Below are positions 17,591-26,712 of a DNA stretch of 53,256 bases, in pieces. Under the pieces are notes generated by a model that did not search any database, had not been told where the DNA came from, and was given only the letters and a program-made list of their open reading frames with translations. Position 1 is the first letter of the stretch. Every line of letters starts with the position of its first letter. Position numbers and translations under genes: made by a program. The stretch comes from Phycisphaerae bacterium. GTDB lineage: Bacteria > Planctomycetota > Phycisphaerae > SM23-33. Where the stretch lies: positions 1 through 53,256 of the forward strand of contig JASLNT010000107.1 in assembly GCA_030745875.1 (NCBI GenBank), written 5' to 3'.

Positions 17591-19234
17591 TCAGACCTGT
17601 ACGCGGGCCAGTTCGCGTCGGTGAAAAACAAGGCACGCCAGCAGCAGCGTGACACCGGCCCTTATCAGCACATCGGCCATCGCTGTGTCGCCGACAAACG
17701 CCCACGAGATGTCCATTCCTTCAACCAGGCGGTCTCCGGGCATCGTTCGTGCGAAATCCGGAAGGAGCATGTTGATTGGTTTGAAAACGTGATGGGCAAG
17801 CAGCGTCATCACGTCGGTCTCACCGCTAAGCGATAAGCTAACGGCCTCGGTCAGGAATGTTCTCGCCAGCGAAAACGGGACGAGTGTGAAGCACAGAAGG
17901 CACGCGACGGGGAACGAAACGAAGCTTCCGGCGAAGATGCTCACCGCCGCCAGGTAGGCTAGCTGGCATAGCATTAGCGCCGAAGCGCGGACGAAATTAC
18001 TCTCGAAGGCGCCCACGTTATACAGCAGCGTGACGTCCCGATGGAGAACTTCCGCGCTCGTTGGGGAGGCGTTATGAATGGAGAATACGAGCCTTCCGTC
18101 CTCGCCCACCATCCTGGACGACGTCGACACGGTGGTTCTCTGCTGCTTAACATCCGGAAGCCACGACCACCTGAGACCCGGGCCCGTACCATCGGTAACC
18201 TGCCACATTCCCTGGAACTTACCGTTGGGCAGGGCCTTGTGATCGGTTGGGGTGAGTTTGTACGCTATCTGCAGAATCGGTTCGACCAGAATGTCGACGG
18301 TGTCCCCTGCGACGAGACCAGACACGCGCTGCCGCCAGTTGCCGGTTTTCGCAAAGCCCACAACCACTCTGTGTCCGTCGGTGGCGGCTACTCGGGCGTC
18401 CAGACCGTTGACCCTGACAGGTCCGTTCATCCACAGACGGCATGCGAAGGACTCGGGCATACGGAGCTGTAAGAACCCGGCCTTGTCGAGCGGTGTCACA
18501 ACGTGGGCTTTTTCATGGATCTCGTGTCCGGCGACATTCACGTTTGAGAAGGTCCAGTCCATGGTCCCGTTCGATGCTATGGATTGCAGTTTGCCTCCGA
18601 TTTGACGTTGGAGCTGGCTTAGCAGCATCCGTTCGGCTTGCCTTTCATCTCCGTTGGCCCGGGTCATCCATCCTTCCAGGGCGGATTGGTATTGCCCGGA
18701 GGTCTTGAGTTGTTCTACGCGCCGGGACAGCACCGTCTCCAGCGGAAGCGGATCGGGTTTTATCTGTCGTCGTGCGGCGAATACTTCGGTTTCCACGGCG
18801 CGGCGATCAGAGACTGACACGCGTCCGAGACTGGTGGTTTCTTTGGTTCGCAGGTGCTCAGCCGTCGCGTAAATCGCCGCACACGCCAGAAACAGCAACA
18901 TCGTGTCGAACAACACCAGACCGACCCAGCGTCCCAACAAGTACTGCCATCTGGCCAGGGGCTTGACCGCCACCGTGAAGATCTGCTTGGTGCGAATGTC
19001 GTTGGATACCATCGATGCGCCAACGAAGATGGTCATTATGCTCAGCAGTCCCAGTGCGATTCCCGTTCCGTACGCCAGGAAAGCACGGATTTGCCCGGCC
19101 AGCGTTCCGTCACCGGTCATCTGCGCCGGTAGTGCGAGCAGTGCAACCGCCAGCAGCACTATGAACGCCGCCGCCAGCTTCATTCTTACGCACTGGGCGA
19201 AGGTGTGCTTTGCGATTGACCAGATACCGCGCAT
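17591..19234 (-). CDS. ABC-2-type permease with large extracytoplasmic domain
   Basis: Integral membrane subunit of 547 aa paired with the adjacent ATPase, whose stop abuts this start directly. Hydrophobic segments occupy about 17-38, 55-78, 105-125 and a C-terminal cluster from about 405 to 545. Between them residues about 130-400 form a large soluble, beta-rich insert facing the outside. The motif NDIRTKQIFTVAVKPLARWQYLLGRW resembles the coupling region of ABC-2 permeases such as NosY and gliding-motility proteins. It shares this segment with the second permease of the window (DDKTALTVIAKPVTRATFVLGK), so they are probably related. The exported substrate is unknown. Confidence 0.85.
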   Translation of the reverse strand: MRGIWSIAKHTFAQCVRMKLAAAFIVLLAVALLALPAQMTGDGTLAGQIRAFLAYGTGIALGLLSIMTIFVGASMVSNDIRTKQIFTVAVKPLARWQYLLGRWVGLVLFDTMLLFLACAAIYATAEHLRTKETTSLGRVSVSDRRAVETEVFAARRQIKPDPLPLETVLSRRVEQLKTSGQYQSALEGWMTRANGDERQAERMLLSQLQRQIGGKLQSIASNGTMDWTFSNVNVAGHEIHEKAHVVTPLDKAGFLQLRMPESFACRLWMNGPVRVNGLDARVAATDGHRVVVGFAKTGNWRQRVSGLVAGDTVDILVEPILQIAYKLTPTDHKALPNGKFQGMWQVTDGTGPGLRWSWLPDVKQQRTTVSTSSRMVGEDGRLVFSIHNASPTSAEVLHRDVTLLYNVGAFESNFVRASALMLCQLAYLAAVSIFAGSFVSFPVACLLCFTLVPFSLARTFLTEAVSLSLSGETDVMTLLAHHVFKPINMLLPDFARTMPGDRLVEGMDISWAFVGDTAMADVLIRAGVTLLLACLVFHRRELARVQV

Positions 19235-20479
19235 CTACTGTGGTCCTTCATCGTCGGATTGCGAGGGCGCGATCAGATCGTCGATAACGCTGCGGTCCGC
19301 TTGCGGCGGGGGCGTCAGTTCATCGGGCGGGGGGGTAAGGGTTGCTGCGTCCGTCTCGTCGGGTCCTTCGGAGTCGGAATCGTCACCCCGGGCCGCCGAC
19401 AGCAGTTCATCGAGCACTGTTTCGCTAACCGGAGGCGCGTCAACGGATTCCGGCTGGTCGGCTGGGGGCGTCTGTTCGGCGTGGGCTTGAGCCTCGTCGG
19501 CCGCCGCGCCGGTCACCAGTTGCTCGATCATTTCGCGGCCTTGAGGTTCCGGTTCCTCAGACGACCGGAGGAACTGTGCGACCTGCCCGCCGGCGATTGC
19601 TCCACCAGTGTCGAGTTGCTGGGCCTGGGCTTCGCTGACAATGTCCAGGAACAGCGATTCGAGCTTGTCTCGGGGTGAAGTTACGTCGAGCACCTCTCGC
19701 CCGTCGGTTTCTATCAGCGACCTTATTCGTCCGATGGTCTCGTCGTCGAGTTTGTCGGTGGTTATCTGCGTTCGGTCCTGGTGAGCCAGGAGTTGTGAAA
19801 CCTCGCCCTCCCTCCTCTGACGCCCTCCGTAGAGTACGCAGATTCTGTCGCAGACGTCCTCGACGTCGCCAAGCAGGTGGCTGGACAACAGCACGGTTTT
19901 GCCCCGCATCGCCAGCGTGCGGATAAGGTCCTTGAATTGCTTGGTTCCGATCGGGTCCAGACCGCTTGTCGGTTCGTCGAGTATCAGCAGGTCGGGGTCG
20001 TTTATCAACGCCTGGGCCAACCCTATTCGCCTTTGCATACCCTTTGAGTATTCGCCCACCCGCCGGTAGGCCACACTGGCCAGCCCGACCATCTCAAGCA
20101 GCATCTCTATTCGATGATGTCTCTGGCGTCGCGGTTGACGGAACAACTGACCGTAAAAGTCGAGAGTTTCCCAGGCGCTTAGGAACGGATAGAGATGCGA
20201 TTCTTCCGGGAGGAAACCGATCCTCGCCTTGGTGCGCACGTCGGTGGGGCGTCGCCCGAACACCGATATTCGCCCTCGCGACGGGAACATCAGCCCGAGA
20301 ATCATCTTCAGCGTAGTGCTCTTGCCCGACCCGTTCGGACCCAGCAGGCCGAATACTTCCCGCGTTCCGATTTCGAGGTCCAGATCGCATACGGCGGTCA
20401 CTTTCTCACGCAGCCAGAAATCCCTGAACACCTTCGTGAGTTTGGCTGTGCGGACTACAGATGTATCTTCCTTAGCCAC
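19235..20479 (-). CDS. ABC transporter ATP-binding protein with long acidic C-terminal tail
   Basis: ATPase of an ABC-2 exporter, 414 aa. Walker A is GPNGSGKST at 47-55, the Q-loop position has PEES (Glu near 92 where Gln is usual), the signature is YSKGMQRR at 144-151, and Walker B is LLILDEP at 164-170 with the D-loop GLDP. The switch His lies in LSSHLLGDVE. Residues beyond about 300 are unusual: roughly 115 residues rich in Asp, Glu, Pro and Gln with short helical motifs such as VLDELLSAA and VIDDLIAPS. That tail may bind a partner in the SPFH complex. It lies 28 nt after the preceding SPFH gene and abuts the permease gene. Confidence 0.9.
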   Translation of the reverse strand: MAKEDTSVVRTAKLTKVFRDFWLREKVTAVCDLDLEIGTREVFGLLGPNGSGKSTTLKMILGLMFPSRGRISVFGRRPTDVRTKARIGFLPEESHLYPFLSAWETLDFYGQLFRQPRRQRHHRIEMLLEMVGLASVAYRRVGEYSKGMQRRIGLAQALINDPDLLILDEPTSGLDPIGTKQFKDLIRTLAMRGKTVLLSSHLLGDVEDVCDRICVLYGGRQRREGEVSQLLAHQDRTQITTDKLDDETIGRIRSLIETDGREVLDVTSPRDKLESLFLDIVSEAQAQQLDTGGAIAGGQVAQFLRSSEEPEPQGREMIEQLVTGAAADEAQAHAEQTPPADQPESVDAPPVSETVLDELLSAARGDDSDSEGPDETDAATLTPPPDELTPPPQADRSVIDDLIAPSQSDDEGPQ

Positions 20480-20507
20480 TTTTCTGTTCTCGATTCGTCG
20501 GTCGTGT

Positions 20508-21827
20508 TTATTCGTCGCCGCCGCCGGATACGTGCGGGTCCTTGAGTTTGGCTAGTTCACGCACGATTCTGGCGATGGTGGCGGGATCCTGTTTCGTCTG
20601 GATATTGATCTTTCGATTGCCCGCTCCGACGACGACAACTTCGACGGTCGGTGAGGCGAAAATCTCCGACAGCACTTTCGTCCATTCGGCCGCCAGCATG
20701 AATTCGGGGTTTTCGTTGTACTTGGGCAGGAGTTCGGTAAATCGCGTGGCGCGCCTCTTTGTGTTTTCGATGAATTCTTTGCTCTCTGTTCTTGCTTTTT
20801 CGATGAGGTCGTGTGCGGCGCCATCCGTGTTGGACAGCACTTTGTCGATCTCGGCCAGCTTATCCTTTGACTCTTTGTTGTCCCCGCGAGTTCTGGCCTT
20901 GGCGTATTGGCCGATCAGATCGTACGGGTTCTTGTCGTCGGGGTCCTGGTCTTTTCGTTCGATCGGATCGCCGACGAGGTGTTCGTACGTTCTTCCGGCG
21001 ACCAGTCGGAGGATTTCGGCGGCCAGGCCTTTGGCGTCGCTGATGACCTTCTTCTTTCTACTTCTGGCGGCGTCAGCGGCGGCGAAATCGCCAAGAGTCT
21101 GCAGCGGCCAGGAGGCCTCGGTGACCGATATATTCACGATTCTCATACCGGACAGCATGGTGTCGAGGCGTTTCTGGGCGGAGTTCTTTATTTCTATGGC
21201 GAAGTCGCCCCTGTTGGAGTATATGTCGTCGACGGTCCTGTGGGCGGCGGCCCGTATTGCTGCGCTGCAGATGGCCGAGCGTATCATCTCCGGCGCGTCG
21301 GTCACGTTGAGTTTGTATTGAATGGCGGGGTGGACGCCTTCGGTCAGTTGATCGTCACCCGACCGGATCTGATACCCGCACCTGAGGCGGACGTGATAGA
21401 GGCTCTGGTCGCCTGTAAGCAGCGCCCCGTCGTATCCGGGGCGCAAGCCTTCGGACGAGACGGTGCGGTCTATCAACGGTTTGGTGCGGTCCTCGGCCGT
21501 TTCGTACACCCAGAAATCGTTGATCTCGATCTCCCTCTGTGAGGTGTCAACCTTTTCGACCCGGCCGATCATGAAAGGCCACGCGTACGCAAGCCCTTCC
21601 TCGACGACTTCATCCTGTATCTTGCCGAAGCGATATACGATCCCCACTTCGTTGGGACCAATGCTCGTTACTTCGCTGACGGAGAACAGGATGAGGACCA
21701 GGATCATCAGGAACGACAGCAGGCGAAAGCTGGACCGCAGGGCCTTGGCAAGTTGTTGCTGGGCGGGGTCCATCTGGTCGACTTGCAGGTCGCCGTCGGA
21801 TTGTTGGTTTTCGTTATTCATTTCCAT
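20508..21827 (-). CDS. SPFH/Band 7 protein, HflK-like (third of three)
   Basis: Single-pass membrane protein of 439 aa. A polar N-terminus is followed by a membrane helix at about 35-55, then the SPFH domain beginning VTSIGPNEVGIVYRFGK, and a charged, helical C-terminal part with many Lys and Glu (coiled-coil-like) ending in VVVVGAGNRKINIQ. HflK/HflC-type proteins form large membrane rings around the FtsH protease or other partners. No ftsH gene is in the window. The start at 21827 is uncertain: a second Met lies two codons in. It belongs to the three-SPFH, ABC-exporter operon. Confidence 0.85.
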   Translation of the reverse strand: MEMNNENQQSDGDLQVDQMDPAQQQLAKALRSSFRLLSFLMILVLILFSVSEVTSIGPNEVGIVYRFGKIQDEVVEEGLAYAWPFMIGRVEKVDTSQREIEINDFWVYETAEDRTKPLIDRTVSSEGLRPGYDGALLTGDQSLYHVRLRCGYQIRSGDDQLTEGVHPAIQYKLNVTDAPEMIRSAICSAAIRAAAHRTVDDIYSNRGDFAIEIKNSAQKRLDTMLSGMRIVNISVTEASWPLQTLGDFAAADAARSRKKKVISDAKGLAAEILRLVAGRTYEHLVGDPIERKDQDPDDKNPYDLIGQYAKARTRGDNKESKDKLAEIDKVLSNTDGAAHDLIEKARTESKEFIENTKRRATRFTELLPKYNENPEFMLAAEWTKVLSEIFASPTVEVVVVGAGNRKINIQTKQDPATIARIVRELAKLKDPHVSGGGDE

Positions 21828-21856
21828 AACTGTTTACCGGTGTTCGGCGGGTTGGA

Positions 21857-22807
21857 TTAGCTCCGGGGCCTGATCTGTGGTTTCTTCGTCGTTGGAACGA
21901 TCGGACCTTCGGGCAGGGAAGGTCCTTTCCAGAGGAACTTGACGCCGGGTATTTTCGTACCGTCCAGCCAGATGGTGGCGTTCTGTCCGAGTCCGGCTTT
22001 CAGCGTGTCAAGATATCGCAGGAACATGCCGAATCTCGCTTGATCTTTATACTTGCTGTAGTATTTCGCCGCCTCACGGTGCCCTGCGGTGCGTATTTCT
22101 TCGGCCTTTCGTCCTGCGAAGGCGACTATCTGATCACTGGCGTTTTTTGCCCGCGCTATGATGGTGGCCGCGGCGGCCCGGCCCGTTGACTCGAGCTTCT
22201 TGATTTCCTCATTGCGTTCGGCCTGCATTGCCTCAATAACTACTTTGGAGGTTTTCTGGGCGAGCCCCAGAGCCTTTACGCCCACGGTGATAATCTCGAC
22301 GCCGAGTTCATCCTGGACTTCCCGGAGTTTGGCGAGCACTTCGTCTTCGATCTCGGCGAGTTTCATTTCCGCAGGATCGGTATTCACCAGTTCCCGCATC
22401 GCGTGCCTTTGTATTATGTCACCCTGTGTGGCCTGGAGGCGCTTACGGATTCGTCCGCGTGCGGCCTCGATGGTCTTGATCTCCTTGAGGAACTTTTCGG
22501 GCTTGCTGACCCGCCATGCGCAGTACATCGTGAGCTGAACTTTCTGACGGTCGGAGGTCCCCAGCTCCTTGTAGACATCCTCGAACATGTCGATGCGGTT
22601 ATCGTATCGCACCAGTTTTTCTATGGGGAATATCCACTTGAAGTGCAGTCCGGCATCGCCGTTGGCTCCGTCGAGTATTCTGGATGTTTGTCCAAACGTC
22701 TGGACAAGCACCAGTTCTGTCGATGAGACGGTAAAGCCGACCGTACTTACAGCCAGTATGATCAGGACTGCAACGGCCAGGATTATCAGGCTCGTTTTGC
22801 TCTTCAT
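21857..22807 (-). CDS. SPFH/Band 7 protein, HflC-like (second of three)
   Basis: Single-pass membrane protein of 316 aa, about the length of HflC. The membrane helix is at about 6-26, then the SPFH domain starts with VSSTELVLVQTFGQTSRIL. A long helical region rich in Ala, Glu and Arg spans about 145-260, including EEIKKLESTGRAAAATIIARAK, which is typical of the stalk of HflC/prohibitin assemblies. AGGAACG precedes the start. It probably hetero-oligomerises with the flanking SPFH proteins, as HflK and HflC do. Confidence 0.88.
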   Translation of the reverse strand: MKSKTSLIILAVAVLIILAVSTVGFTVSSTELVLVQTFGQTSRILDGANGDAGLHFKWIFPIEKLVRYDNRIDMFEDVYKELGTSDRQKVQLTMYCAWRVSKPEKFLKEIKTIEAARGRIRKRLQATQGDIIQRHAMRELVNTDPAEMKLAEIEDEVLAKLREVQDELGVEIITVGVKALGLAQKTSKVVIEAMQAERNEEIKKLESTGRAAAATIIARAKNASDQIVAFAGRKAEEIRTAGHREAAKYYSKYKDQARFGMFLRYLDTLKAGLGQNATIWLDGTKIPGVKFLWKGPSLPEGPIVPTTKKPQIRPRS

Positions 22808-22852
22808 TTTAACGTTCCTTGCTATCTGTTAACGATTTCTTGCGTGTATTTG

Positions 22853-25147
22853 TTATTGTCCGGCGCCATTTGCGTCGTTGCCGAACACCCCGGGCAGCAC
22901 GCCGGACTGTCCTTCCCATTTGAGCCAGTGCTCGATTCTGTTGGGATCCAGGCCAATTACGCGCTTGTGCCTTCCGTCCAGAATTTGGTCCCATGCGTCA
23001 AGCCATCGGTCGAGCATGTAGACCTGCGGGGCCGCTTCGTACAGCAATGTCTGACGGGCGAAGGATTCGGCCTTTCCGCGTTCGGACAACTCTTGTCGCC
23101 AGCGCTGGGCCGACGCTTGGGCGATCATGACCGACGCGCTGCCCGTCTTGAGTTTCGCCAGACGATCGTCGGCGCGGTTTTCGGCGTCGGCTCTAAGAGT
23201 TTCCAGCAGCTTTGCCGCTTTGTCGTTTTTTAGCCGCTCGAGGTTTTTGGTATGTGTCTGGTGGTCACTGAGAAGGGCCTGCAACGAATCTCCGGCATCG
23301 CCGGCTTGTGGGGCGATTCTGCCCCGGGAGGCGTCCTGCTGGATTTCTTTTTCGAGTTCTGCGGTCTGTCTCTTTGCTACGCGTATGTGTTCATCGATCG
23401 CCCGGTTGAATTGTTCGGGCTCGTCGGCTGGAGACGGCAGGGAGTCGAGCTTGTCGGAGATCGATATCGCCAGGGCCAGCCTCAGGGCGCTGGGGCGGTT
23501 GCCCGCCACGCCCGACAGCGTTGTTACCGCCTGGGCCTGGGCCTGGAATCGCTGCTGGTGCTGTCTGAGGCGGGCTTCGATTACCTTCTCGAAGCTCTCT
23601 GCCGCTTCGACCGGCGGGTGGACTATCACGAACGACACGCTGACGATCTTGACGCCAAGATCCAAATCCTTGATTGCCTTGTCGATCAGTATTTTCAGTC
23701 GGTCGGCCGCCGGGCCGCGTCCGTAAGTCATCAGGGCTTCGGGGCGATCTTTGGCGTCTCCGGGGATCGGCGTGTCGAGAGTCGCCGACGAGCAGTAACG
23801 CACCATTTCGCGGCTGGACAGGGCCTCGATCATGCCGGACGCGTCGCTATACGTATAGCCGAACTTGTAAGCGTCGGTGATGCGGTACTGCACCGAGGCG
23901 CCCAATTTGATTATGCTTACGTCTGCGGCGTTATGCTTGCTGTTCTTTCTGGGCGGGACCGCCAGCAGGAAATCCTGCTCCTCGTGCTCGCCGTGTTCTT
24001 CGGTCCACAACGCCATTTCCCGTCCTTCAAAGGTCCCGGTTTCGATGATTTCGGGCTCTTGGTCGTGCCCGGCGCCCAGCTGGAATTCATACAGGCGTCC
24101 GGTGTCGAACGTTCGAGATGTTTCCACCGGCCAGGGGAGCTTGAAGTATATTCCCGGTTCCTTCAGCGACCGGGCGGGGTCGGGGCGTCCGAAGCGGCTG
24201 ATGATGTGTTCCTGGCCTTCGTTGACGATTACTATCGAGCTGATCGCGATCAGGACGGCCATTCCTAGGACCGCCAGCGGTATGAACGATTTGACAAGCA
24301 GGCGATAGAACCATGTCCTGGAGACCTCGAATCCGAACTGGTAGTTAACCGCATCGGCCAGCGAATGGCCCACGCGATCCGGTTCGGCCAGCAGGTTCAG
24401 CAGGCGGGAATCGAAGCTCAGTCGCGGTTCCTGCCCGGGCAGGCGCGGTCGGAACATGTCCAACACGAAGTTGATCACCAGCTCGACCGCCAGGACCATC
24501 ATCATTGTGGCCCCGACCATTGCGATCCAGTAATCCAATTCGGGGTAACCCTGCCATGCTCCCAGAAGGCCCGCGCCGGCGCCGGCTACCATTAGGGCTC
24601 CTCCGAGCATGTATCCGCCGGTGGCGCGGAGTGGTCTCCACTGCCTCTGGGTGCCCATTCCCGTAGAGTAGCGACTGAACAGGAACGCCAGGAACCCGAT
24701 CAGGATTGCGAACAGGGTTCCCTGGCTGGAGTATTCGGTTTTGATCTGCGATTCAGGTTCGATCACTCCCCAGGCGACCACCGCCATACACCCATGCCAT
24801 CCGGCCCACAGCAGCGTGAAGATCGGTATGATCCAGCGTTCGACTAAGGCGAGCCTGGTCGCCATCGGTTGGGTTTGCGAGTTGTCGTCGCTCTGGAAGA
24901 TGCTCGAGTCTGACGCTATCTCCTCCAGTTCCACAGCTTCTCTGCGTTCCAATTGGCGCGTGTAGAACAACAGAAGAACCACCAACCACAACGCTGCTCC
25001 GCCGGTGAGCAGCAAGACGGCGGTCATGGCGGCCTGCGACCCTGTAATAAGCCAAATCGCAAGCATTACCGCAGTGAAGGCGAGTTGCAGAACCAGTCCC
25101 GCACCCGCCACGTTTCTTCCACGTCTCTGAGCTATCATTTGTTGCAT
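22853..25147 (-). CDS. Polytopic SPFH/Band 7 protein (HflK-like domain fused to a multi-helix membrane region)
   Basis: Unusual fusion of about 764 aa. The N-terminal 300 residues contain about six hydrophobic segments (for example GAGLVLQLAFTAVMLAIWL and WIAMVGATMMMVLAVEL). A seventh helix, LAVLGMAVLIAISSIVIV, leads straight into an SPFH domain (VNEGQEHIISRFGRPDP) at about 310-330. A charged coiled-coil region follows at about 560-700. Classical HflK has a single membrane helix and about 400 aa. GGGGAG lies just upstream of the ATG at 25147; ATG at 25138 is a second candidate, and the longest open frame reaches 25189. First gene of the six-gene unit. Confidence 0.82.
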   Translation of the reverse strand: MQQMIAQRRGRNVAGAGLVLQLAFTAVMLAIWLITGSQAAMTAVLLLTGGAALWLVVLLLFYTRQLERREAVELEEIASDSSIFQSDDNSQTQPMATRLALVERWIIPIFTLLWAGWHGCMAVVAWGVIEPESQIKTEYSSQGTLFAILIGFLAFLFSRYSTGMGTQRQWRPLRATGGYMLGGALMVAGAGAGLLGAWQGYPELDYWIAMVGATMMMVLAVELVINFVLDMFRPRLPGQEPRLSFDSRLLNLLAEPDRVGHSLADAVNYQFGFEVSRTWFYRLLVKSFIPLAVLGMAVLIAISSIVIVNEGQEHIISRFGRPDPARSLKEPGIYFKLPWPVETSRTFDTGRLYEFQLGAGHDQEPEIIETGTFEGREMALWTEEHGEHEEQDFLLAVPPRKNSKHNAADVSIIKLGASVQYRITDAYKFGYTYSDASGMIEALSSREMVRYCSSATLDTPIPGDAKDRPEALMTYGRGPAADRLKILIDKAIKDLDLGVKIVSVSFVIVHPPVEAAESFEKVIEARLRQHQQRFQAQAQAVTTLSGVAGNRPSALRLALAISISDKLDSLPSPADEPEQFNRAIDEHIRVAKRQTAELEKEIQQDASRGRIAPQAGDAGDSLQALLSDHQTHTKNLERLKNDKAAKLLETLRADAENRADDRLAKLKTGSASVMIAQASAQRWRQELSERGKAESFARQTLLYEAAPQVYMLDRWLDAWDQILDGRHKRVIGLDPNRIEHWLKWEGQSGVLPGVFGNDANGAGQ

Positions 25148-25248
25148 TTCTCCCCGGCCCGTGCGGGATGCTTGCTCCCGAGGGCGCATGGGTCTACAAT
25201 TCTCGACTCGCGGGCGAAACTATTGTCGCTCCGAGTCGTATTACACCT

Positions 25249-25268
25249 TAAGCGGTTCCGACCGCTTA
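25249..25268. promoter_or_regulatory. Perfect inverted repeat in the divergent SPFH/ABC-permease spacer
   Basis: TAAGCGGT (25249-25256), TCCG, ACCGCTTA (25261-25268): perfect 8-bp arms with a 4-nt centre, located 16 nt before the ABC-permease start and about 100 nt from the SPFH gene start. The position suits an operator shared by both units or a hairpin in the permease leader. No regulator gene lies beside it. Confidence 0.4.
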
Positions 25269-25284
25269 CGGAGAACGAGTCGAT

Positions 25285-26712
25285 ATGACCAGACTTTGGG
25301 CCATAGGCCGGACAACATTCCTTCAAACTATTCGTCAGCCGATATACGGCGTGCTGATTGTCGTTACGTTTGCTCTGCTCGTGACGAACTTGCCCCTGTC
25401 GGGTTGGACGGCGAGTTCCGACAGCGGAGCCAGCGACCAGAAGATGATGGAGAGCATCGGCTTGAGTACGCTGATGGTCACCGGTTTGCTTGTGGCTGCT
25501 TTCAGCGCCGCAGCCGCACTCGGGCGAGAGATCGACGACAAGACCGCCCTTACCGTGATCGCCAAACCCGTTACGCGGGCGACGTTTGTTCTGGGGAAGT
25601 TCATTGGAGTCGCCGCTGCGGTTGTGCTGGCGTACTATCTGTGCGGACTGGTTTTCCTGATGACTGTTCGCCACGGAGTGATGCCCAGCGTCCGCCATCC
25701 GTTTGACTGGCCGGTGATCGTGCTGGGGCTGGTGGCGCTGGCGCTGGCGGTGAAGATCGCGCTGATCGGCAATCTGATGTTTAACTGGACGTTCACGTCG
25801 GCGAGCATATGGGCTCTCACCGCATTGCTGTCGGTGAGCATGGCGGTGATCGCATTCGTGGGCAAGAAGTGGGTGATCGTCAGCTTCGGTCAGGACATTT
25901 CGGGGCAATTGTTGGTTGCGATGGCTTTGATGCTGATGGCGGTGGTGGTTTTTGCGGCCATCGCGGTGGCCGCCAGCACCAGATTCGGGCAGGTGATGAC
26001 GCTGCTGGTCTGTTTTGGGATCTTCTTTCTGGGCTCCATGTATCGATCGTTCTTCGGACCGGATACGGAGAATGTCTTCATTGCGAAGGTTCTCGGCGCG
26101 ATCCTGCCGAACCTGACAGCGTTTTATATGCTCGATGCGATAACGCTCAACAAGACCATACCCGGCGCGTATTTTTTCACTGCGCTTGGTTACTGTGTTT
26201 TGTACAGCGGCGCGGTGCTGGCGGTGGGTATCGGGATGTTCCAGACTCGCCCGCTGGAGACCCAGGGCGGTTCGGCGTCCATGCCCGCGTTGGTCGGCGT
26301 GCTGGCCTGGAGCGGTCGGGCCGGATCCGTCGCCTGCGGAATCGCCGGAGCAGTCATGCTGTCCATTTCGAATTATCACACGCCCGGCGGGCTGACGACA
26401 TCCGGGGCGCTCCTGGCGGTTGCTGCGGCCGGATGGATTCTCTGGGGTTTCTTCGGTAGGGGAGTGCGATGGACCTACTGGTTTGTGCTGGTGATTGACG
26501 TTGCGGGGCTCGGAATTTGCGCCGCCGTCGCCTCGGGCGTCTGGAATCCCGGATTGATTGAAGATGTCCACGGTCTGGCCGTACGCGCCTCCGGCGCCGC
26601 CGCTTTGCTGGCATGCGTGTTTGCGATTCTGATTTTGCCGCGTACGCGTCGTCATTTCAGTTCCGAAGGTTTGCGGTTATCGATTAAGTCGCGACTACGG
26701 GCTCAAGCTTGA
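25285..26712 (+). CDS. ABC-2-type permease subunit, divergent from the SPFH operon
   Basis: Integral membrane protein of 475 aa with about 11-12 hydrophobic segments. The N-terminal half matches ABC-2/NosY-like permeases (AAALGREIDDKTALTVIAKPVTRATFVLGK). The C-terminal 150 residues are a further run of four membrane helices with no recognised function. No ATPase gene accompanies it on this strand, so it may use the ATPase encoded in the divergent operon. GGAGAACGAG precedes the ATG. Its last 29 bp overlap the 3' end of the P-type ATPase gene on the other strand. Confidence 0.82.
   Translation: MTRLWAIGRTTFLQTIRQPIYGVLIVVTFALLVTNLPLSGWTASSDSGASDQKMMESIGLSTLMVTGLLVAAFSAAAALGREIDDKTALTVIAKPVTRATFVLGKFIGVAAAVVLAYYLCGLVFLMTVRHGVMPSVRHPFDWPVIVLGLVALALAVKIALIGNLMFNWTFTSASIWALTALLSVSMAVIAFVGKKWVIVSFGQDISGQLLVAMALMLMAVVVFAAIAVAASTRFGQVMTLLVCFGIFFLGSMYRSFFGPDTENVFIAKVLGAILPNLTAFYMLDAITLNKTIPGAYFFTALGYCVLYSGAVLAVGIGMFQTRPLETQGGSASMPALVGVLAWSGRAGSVACGIAGAVMLSISNYHTPGGLTTSGALLAVAAAGWILWGFFGRGVRWTYWFVLVIDVAGLGICAAVASGVWNPGLIEDVHGLAVRASGAAALLACVFAILILPRTRRHFSSEGLRLSIKSRLRAQA

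Noticed and set aside
25231..25243. TAATACGACTC on the - strand resembling a T7 promoter
   Set aside because: The match stops after TAATACGACTC (the CACTATAG part is missing) and no T7-like polymerase is present; coincidence.
25135..26655. 506-codon open frame on the - strand across the ABC permease
   Set aside because: Translation is extremely rich in Arg, Gln and His with no hydrophobic core, as expected for the complement of a membrane-protein gene.
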